Assembly: GCA_947034885.2 (NCBI GenBank)
Contig: OX344754.2
Location: 14,216,501-14,280,500 of the forward strand
Length of the DNA: 64,000 nucleotides
DNA from: Thuidium tamariscinum
Lineage: Eukaryota; Streptophyta; Bryopsida; Hypnales; Thuidiaceae
Reading direction: 5' to 3'
The translations under genes and the position numbers were made by a program. Shown in pieces: positions 56,900-64,000 of the stretch; within the stretch, counting starts at the first letter, position 1, and every line of letters begins with the position of its first letter. A model generated the notes under the pieces. That model had not been told where the DNA came from. It worked only from the letters and a program-made list of their open reading frames with translations, and searched no databases.

Positions 56900-57808
56900 A
56901 TGGTGAGGCAAAAAAATCATTATTATTATTATTTTATTATCCCCTATCCAATTTTTTTTACTTTATTACTCATCCACCTAATAGGTACACATGCATATTT
57001 ATATGTTTGATGAGCAATTTTTCCACCAATCATGTATGAAATATATCCAACATTCAATATATATTCAATATTGAATATGTATTTGGTATTCAATATTCAA
57101 TATGTATTTAGCATTAAATCAATGACATTGAAGGGGGGTTCTATTTATTTTTTATTTCAATCAATGGCCAAGAAATTTAGAAAGGGGGTTGTTTGCTAGG
57201 AGGTAGTGCCATCTTTTTAGCGGATAGGTACTATTGTTTATCTAAATTGATTACAAGTAACTTATGGTATGTTTGCACTAGTAATGAGGAGTAGCTTGTA
57301 CTATAGTACTAACATAGTGAAATTTTGACGACTTAGTAGATTTGAAGTTTGGGATGATGTTGCCATGTACGCTAGGGAAGCGTAGTGTGACGGAGCATTT
57401 TTGCAAGTAACTTAGGTTTTCACACAAAACTTTGTAGTTGAAAGTATTTGGAAATAGAGGGGCTGCCATTTGTATTAGTGTTCATAGAGGGTGTCAAGTT
57501 TCATGTGCTTGAGGATTCCTTGATGGAAAAGTGAAGAGAGGTGACCCACCACAAAAGCATGATGTAGCTTTGGTCATCAGAGAGACTTGTCATAAAAGTC
57601 GAGGCAAAAGCACAAGAAGACATTTGTAAGTGAGTGGCAACAAAAAATTGCTTTGGTCAAAGGCTCCTACGAGCCATTTGCTAAGCAAGAGTTCAGATGT
57701 TCAACTCAAAGATAGGGAATACGCATTGAGATTTGTAGAGACAAAAATCACATTAGGGTTTCAAAGGAAACAATGATAGTATCAAGGCTATGGCCACGAT
57801 GGTGGCTA
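56900..57808. other. Non-coding stretch before P3
   Basis: Contains an ATT microsatellite (about 56920-56940) and short 'caatattcaatatgtattt' direct repeats (about 57050-57112). No gene. Confidence 0.4.
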
Positions 57809-57812
57809 TTAA

Positions 57813-58737
57813 CCCCTAAAGGACCAACATGTCTTTTTTGGCAACATAGCGATTTTGGGCAGGTACGTGTGGCTACAGATTTCCATATTTTAGAACCAAA
57901 ATTTAATAGAAGGTGTGGACGAGGAGTATCTTCAAAGCCCAACAATTTTCGTGACTTTTGACTACATGGTTGAAAAGTTATCGCATAAAACGTTGTTTGT
58001 TTCTCAACTCGGGCAGTTTGGGCAGATCAGGAAAAATCACTTTTTTGGGAAATAAAAATTTGAAATTGGTTTTATAGATTTATATATACATGTAAAGCTT
58101 TGAATCATTCCATTTGGATTAATGAGTCAAAAGTTATGAAGGATTTTAGTTTGCGGGTAGTTATGGATTCTCTTCTCTAAAATAAACTTTGAAGTCCTTT
58201 ATTTTACTCAATTTTCAATATTTTTGAAAAAAAATAAAAACATTGGGTGTAGATTTTTTATTACAACATTTGAACAATTGGGATTGGCATTTTTCAATTC
58301 AATAAATAAATTGTTACCATTTTTGTATTTTGAATCATTCTCTACTTCTTTCTTCTTACTATTTTTTTTGTACATGTTGTACAATTCCAAATGATATGAA
58401 AATTTTCAAGCATATAGCCAAGTTGAATTGGAGAATGAATCCAAAGAGTTGCAACCATTTTGGACATTTTTGCATACAAATGTGACCTTCTGAAGTGCAG
58501 CTGCCCAGATTTTCGCTGTGGAAAAAAAATGATTTTTGTAACTTCAAACACTAATATCTTGCAATCTACATGGCGGAAATTTCTGAAATTTTTTCTACAT
58601 CTTCCCAAACTAGTGCACTAAGAGATCTTACGGTTACATGTGTCAAAAAATATTTTTTTTCTGAAATTTGGTAGCTCTCCTAGAAATGACAGTTTTTGAG
58701 CAGTTTTGGTGGAAACATAGTTGCGGTCCTTTAAGGG
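57813..58737 (+). mobile_element. Family P element (P3), 925 bp, TTAA flanks
   Basis: TTAA at 57809-57812 and 58738-58741. The left end is CCCCTAAAGGACCAACATG and the right GCGGTCCTTTAAGGG. The interior is more diverged from P1 than P2 is, but collinear and the same length. Confidence 0.8.
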
Positions 58738-58741
58738 TTAA

Positions 58742-59184
58742 ATAGGATTTGTTAATAACAAGTTTAGCTGGTATGAATGGCCCATAGGATGCACTCCTAT
58801 AATTTCCCTCTATTGCCGTTGTTTAGCACTAGTGCTGACATACCATTAGTTGTGAACTTACGTCACTTAAGCCCTTTCCACAAAAATTAAATATAATTGC
58901 AAAATTAAACTAGTTTGTATATGAGCTTACGCTTCAAATTCAGTTCATGAGCCTGCACTTAGAATTTGGTTCATAATATAAGCTTGTACTTACAATTCAC
59001 TTGGACACGCTTAGAGCCATGGTGCCTTTTGAACCGAAAATAAAATTTTTTGATAGGAAATATCAAGCTTCAAACCCAAAGAATGGTCCTTGGACCAATA
59101 TAAAAGAGCCCCATTAACTAGATTGCCCACCTTTTCCTTGGGCTTCATCAAAATAATAATTACCAAAGACAGGTGACTACAAAA
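58742..59184. other. Non-coding stretch
   Basis: Imperfect 'gagcttacgcttcaaattcagttcatgagcctgcac' type repeats occur at about 58920-59000. Nothing else is seen. Confidence 0.35.
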
Positions 59185-59640
59185 TATGACTAACAGAAAA
59201 TGTAACTAAAGTAAAAACATGACTTGAAAATATGATTGGTCACTCTTTAAACATGTTTCCTACTCAATTTGTCCTCTAATTGCTTCTAAAAGAAAAAAGA
59301 TGACTACCAAAAAAATGCAATTGCAAAATATGACTTGAGCTAAAATATAAGTAAACTCTTCCAAAACATGTTCCTTGCCCAAATTTACCTTAGGTTGGCA
59401 AAAAAGAAAAAAATGAATATCAAACTCTTTTTATTGCAAACAATGCAAAGTGTGACTCCCAAAAAAATATGACTAAAAACAATGATTGAAGTAAAAATAT
59501 AATTGAGCACTTTCAAAATATATTCCCCACTCAAATTTTCCTTGAGTTGTTCCAAAAGAAAAAAATGTTACTACCATAGGATTATGACTGCAAAATATGA
59601 TTGAAGCAAAAATATATATTGCTACATATGACTAAATGTT
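59185..59640. repeat. Degenerate tandem repeat, unit about 115-150 bp
   Basis: A landmark 'acatgttcc..gcccaaattt..cctt' followed by an 'aaaagaaaaaaatg.ctacc' type run occurs at 59251, 59366 and 59518, each unit also carrying 'aaatatgactgaa.taaaa'. About three copies, strongly diverged. Confidence 0.65.
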
Positions 59641-61727
59641 CTCCAAACTAGCTCGTTGTCATTCCCTATGACAAAATTATTTTGGTGGTCCCAATGACCA
59701 TATTGTATACTCTTGTGAAGTATAAGGCCAAAATATGGGTTGCAGTCATATTTGAAGTTATATTTTTTTTCCAAACTATTGGCCTTCAAGAAAATGACTA
59801 TGAACAATCTCCAATCATTTTTAGTTATATTATTAACAATCATAAAATACCCATTTTCTTATAGTGAAAGACACCTAGAGATTACATTGGTTAGTACAAA
59901 CTTTTGTTAGTAAAAAGACTCAAAATTTCAAACTAAAAGCCCCCCAAAGCAACATTGCTAAGACACATGGGGGTTGTTTGAGGATTAGTACACAAAATAG
60001 AGACTCTAAAAGAATTTGACCCACAAGAACTCAACAAAGTTTGTACAAGCACAGAAACAAGATCTAATGCTTTCAAAAAGAAGCTAATTCAAGAATATAT
60101 ATAGACAAACAATGTAGAAGGACCCCCAAGACCTTCACAAGCTTGAAAGAATAATAACAAAAAGGCAAAAAAGACCTCAGACAATTTAAACATTATTCAA
60201 GGTTTCTTGGCTAAAATACCAAGGATTCCAATATAAATTGAATACAATACATCCAAATACAAGAATGGAGGTATTTTAAGAGGAAGATGGATGCCCTTTT
60301 ATACTCTCTTGGGTCACCTACCTTCTCTCATTTTTATTTAAGGTAACCCTATTACTTGAAATTTTCACTACAATTTCTTCAATTTTGAACCTTATCCTCT
60401 GGATTTTCACCTTCTATATTGGTTCCACACTCTAATATTTAAAATTAATTCCAAATAAAAAAACATTGACTTCGAAAGGCCATTTTTAGTTTAGAAGAAT
60501 CCTCAAACCTTTTTCTCACTCCAAATCCTCATCAAAACCTATCACCAACTTTAAAATCAAAATGGGATAAAAATCCAACTTTTGGAGGTTTGACTTTTTG
60601 TAAAAAGTAACTAGCTTAAGCTCTTTAGTAGGTACAAGAAAAACCTATCTCAAACCTCATTTCCAATTTATTCAATCCTAATACACTAGTCAACCTTGCT
60701 ATAATCTTTAAATTTGTCAATTGTTGGAAAATCTTGTTGGTTGGGTATTTTTGAATATTGAAATGTCTTGAAACTTGTAAGAGATTTTTATTAACATATA
60801 CGAGGCTAGTTTAATTTTTGGTGAGATTTTACTGCAATTTGAGTAATTTTTTGGAATTTTCATTGTAGATTTTGGTAGCTGACCGTCTAAAAAGGCATCT
60901 ATTGAGTAACAAAGTATTTCGAATTTTTTTGTAGAAACTCTCATAGAATTGTAGGCTTGTACATTTATTTTGCACATTCAAAAAAGAAAGATAAAATCTT
61001 GGTTCCTTCATGTAGTACTAGGAATCAAAGAGTCTTTTTTCACCAAAAGAAATCTTGCCAAATCAACTTGCCATTAAGCTCCTAGCTTGATTTCAATCTT
61101 ATATCACCATCTTTTGGTAGTAGATTCTATCCACTGGTTTGTTTTGAGTTGATAAATCCTACATGTGAACAATTGGGATTTCACTATTTCATTAGTACAA
61201 TCAAGAAATTCAAACCTCTCTTTGGAACCTGACTCAAAGACCTTATGAAGGTTCTCTCCAAAAAATTTAACTCTAATTAGTCACATGCTAGGCTCATCAC
61301 TCAAATCCCTTAATTACCACTAATTTCTAGTTTTTAAACTAATTACAAGTGGATTCTCAATTGATTCCAGATGTAATACCTTACTTTAGACCAAATGCTA
61401 TATTGACATGTAACTTGCCTATTTTGGTTCTACACTCTTTGGGAGGCTTCTTTTTTGTTTTTCTATACTTAATTTTGCTAAAAAAAATTAACAAAAAAGA
61501 ATAGTGAGTTCCAAGTAATGAAATGTATGTTATGTTTTAAATTTTTTTTTGTATGATCCCAATTTTAGATTTTACTTGTAAGGAAAAGACTAAAACCTTT
61601 GAACAAGTTTCATAGATCTAACACCCTTTTCATCAAGCAATGAAGTTTTTCCATTAATGATTTTTCTTGTATTTATTTCTCCTATGTCATCTATAATACA
61701 TCTAGTTTAAATTCACATGTTTATAAT
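59641..61727. other. AT-rich stretch with a minus-strand TATA-like motif
   Basis: No gene. At 60295-60303 the minus strand reads GTATAAAAGGGC, close to the TATA box at 53431, followed by several hundred bases of T-rich sequence. This could be an LTR-type promoter remnant, but no ends were found. Confidence 0.3.
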
Positions 61728-61780
61728 TCAATCCCTAAATGCCCACTGTCTCCTCAAGGGACACACGGGGGGGGGGGGGG
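61728..61780 (+). mobile_element. Family P left-end fragment ending in a G14 run
   Basis: CAATCCCTAAATGCCCACTG followed by 'tctcctcaagggacac' matches the first 40 bp of P1; the sequence then runs into 14 consecutive G (61767-61780) and loses similarity. Confidence 0.45.
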
Positions 61781-63432
61781 TACACTTCTTGCATTTTAAC
61801 AATCCACATGCAGCGGAATATAGGGTGAATTTCATTCATTTTGGATAATATTTATAAGTATTTATAAAATAATTACATATAAAGTAGGGGACATGAAAAG
61901 GGGTAAGTCCATTACAAGTAATGTAGGTAGCCAAAAAATATGGTCCATTAATTTTTAGGTACATGTAATTTAGGGGCAAAAGAATTAAATCTAAGGAATT
62001 ATATTTACTAGGGTTTATTTATACTATGTCAAATTACAGTATAATACTATGTCAAACTTATAATATAGTACTTGTACATTAGAGTTGCAAGATGAAACTC
62101 CAAATCAGTGGATGAAGGTGCAATTTTACAAATTTAGAGTTTTAGAGTAGCCATTGAGTGGCAAATGGTAGATTGGATGTTTTTTTCAAATGCGCAAGTA
62201 TGTATAAAAAATACAACAAGGTGTTGTTGTTGTATTTTTTTCATTTGCTAGCACACATTTCTTCTTGTTTGCATTTTGACATTGAGGCACATTTTCAGTA
62301 TTTTGCACATTTAGTACTAGATGAATGCACGATTGAGTGTCTCAAAATCATGTCACAATATCAAACGCTGCACACAATAAATTTTCAAATGCATGTAGGA
62401 TACGCTTCAAAAATTAGAAAAGAAAAAAAAGATCATTTTAGGGTCTTAAACTTCACGATATATATGACTATTTTGTCGAATGATTTTTATAGCATTGCAT
62501 GAAATTGTAGTGGACTTTTGAAAATATAGGAGTGTGACAAATTTGCTATTAGTATATTTTTCAAGGACTTTTCAAAGATGTCTTAAGTATTCAAATTCAT
62601 ACAAGGGACTTTGATTCTAAGGGGGGATTTTGCTAAACATTCAAAAAATCATAATCTTGTTGTGTAGACATATATTGATTGTTTACAAAGGACTTTTTAA
62701 TGACTTTCAAAACCTTGAAATTTATGAAGTCTTTTTTGCATTTGTAATAATTTTTTTCTCATTTTCTTTTGTCTAAGTTTAATGTTTTCATAAGTTAGGC
62801 GCACCCGTTGAATTTTGGACTTTATCATTAACTAAATTATTTAAAAAAAATTTGGATTGTCATTCAGCTGTAAAGAACTTCAAATATAAACTTGATGGAA
62901 AAGATTGGGTTGTTGATTGGACTCATTGGTGGCTTACTTATGATAGTTCTTGAATTTGACTATATTTAATTTATTTTTTTAATTTTTCAAGGGACTTTCT
63001 GGACTTGGACTTTTGCCAAAATCAAGCTACTCAACTATGCATTTGCCCTACTTTCATTGACTTTACCTCTATGTTTTTGAACACATTCTTCATATGGCTT
63101 CTAATTGTTGAGTATAACCTTCAATTTTAATGTTTTGTGTTTAATTCATTCATGCTAATTGGTGTTTAGAAATTGAATATTTTTTTCTATAAACTTTTTC
63201 TTTGTCACTTTTACTTTCTCATCAATTTTTTATTTAGTTTTTTTACTTACAAAAAATATAGGCTAAATAAATTGCATTAGCTTTAATATTATAAGTAATG
63301 ATATAGATGATTATATAGGAAATTTTTTGGCATTAGGTAATGATAGGGGCCCTCTTAATGATGTTGAGGAGGTAAATAGGTCTCCAAAAAATATCCCTCC
63401 ACTGCACATGGGTCACCCAAATGTAGTGAGAG
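61781..63432. other. AT-rich stretch
   Basis: The 114-codon frame at 62158-62502 has no recognisable motif and base composition like its surroundings; I do not call it. Nothing else is seen. Confidence 0.4.
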
Positions 63433-63849
63433 TATCCCCCCTGCCCCCCCGTGAAGGGACAAAATGGATTTTGGGTAGGTTCATATTACCTCATTTTTTA
63501 GTGAAACTTTTTGAAACTTTTTCATGAGATAGAAAATCTTTTTAGCAAAGTAGAAATATAATTTTTATTTCAAATTGATAGTTGGGAGTAAAAGTTACAC
63601 CTCAAAAGCTCCACTTTCAATTTGATATGCAAATGAATTAATCTACAAAAACTTGAAATTAAACCTTAAAATATTTATTCTTTTATGTTATAATTTTTTT
63701 CTATACATAAATCTTTGATTCATTCTATTTGGATTAGTGATGTGAAAATTATAAACAATCTTATTTTTAGGGCAATCTAAGCATCTTCTTGAAAAAACAA
63801 CTTATAAAATTCACATTTGCATGCAAATTTCAAAAAATAGTTTGATAAG
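63433..63849 (+). mobile_element. Family P element (P5), interrupted by X7
   Basis: The interior follows P1 from 'gggacaaaatggattttgggtagg' to about the middle. It breaks at 63849 where a family X end begins, next to TAA in the target. Confidence 0.65.
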
Positions 63850-64000
63850 GGGTGATTGCAAGAAACACTTCATGTTTTTGGCTCAAAACGATGTTTTTGG
63901 ACATAATACTCGCAGTACTATGTAATCCTAACACTACAATGCATCTGGCGCGCACCTACAAATCTCAACTGTCGATTTTGCGTGCCTGTAGATCTGGGCC
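63850..64000 (+). mobile_element. Family X element left end (X7), cut by the window edge
   Basis: GGGTGATTGCAAGAAACACTT, as in X1, starts inside P5. The remainder lies beyond the window. Confidence 0.65.

Noticed and set aside
62158-62502. 114-codon frame as a gene
   Set aside because: No motif, AT-rich low-complexity composition, no conserved context. Frames of this length are expected by chance in 64 kb.
1-64000. CRISPR array, operon, rRNA or tRNA genes
   Set aside because: The tandem repeats lack the regular spacer structure of CRISPR, the genes are of plant type, and no tRNA or rRNA fold was recognised by eye. Running tRNAscan and Rfam would settle this.

Overview
The window looks like plant nuclear DNA from a large, gene-poor genome, and I see no bacterial or organellar signature. 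It is AT-rich and contains only two convincing protein genes. Both encode ankyrin-repeat membrane proteins of the plant ANK + PGG-like (ACD6-like) architecture. Most of the rest is diverged short transposable elements, many of them nested, plus degenerate tandem repeats. A gymnosperm or another non-angiosperm land plant is plausible, but that is a guess from style and not from a diagnostic sequence.

Layout. 1-599 is a repeat right end and 600-917 a 3' flank. Ankyrin gene 1 (918-4685, minus) is followed upstream by intron-like AT-rich DNA (4817-8530). A GC-richer block then carries a minus-strand TATA-type promoter candidate (near 8660) and an imperfect tandem duplication (9300-10800 / 10965-12295), with further shared sequence to about 14098. 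14100-31530 is repeat DNA: three hairpin-ended elements (one inside another), a 925-bp TTAA-flanked family, two PIF/Harbinger-type MITEs, a 97-bp tandem array and a long perfect-arm hairpin. Ankyrin gene 2 (31586-35134, minus) lies in a second, collinear copy of the same block (31530-44825), with its own promoter candidate near 41390. 44826-64000 is again repeats, including a MITE with three nested insertions (49525-54593), three more TTAA-flanked elements and a truncated one at the end.

How it fits together. About 31 kb separates the two copies of an old tandem segmental duplication that carried an ankyrin gene, its 3' flank and its long 5' region. Comparing the copies gives filled and empty sites for several MITEs. 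This fixes their target duplications (TA) and dates them after the duplication. The upstream blocks B and C are far more alike than the genes or the remaining flanks, which points to later exchange or gene conversion. The least ordinary element is the 925-bp family with ends TTAA-CCCCTAAAGG, which has the shape of a non-autonomous piggyBac-type transposon.
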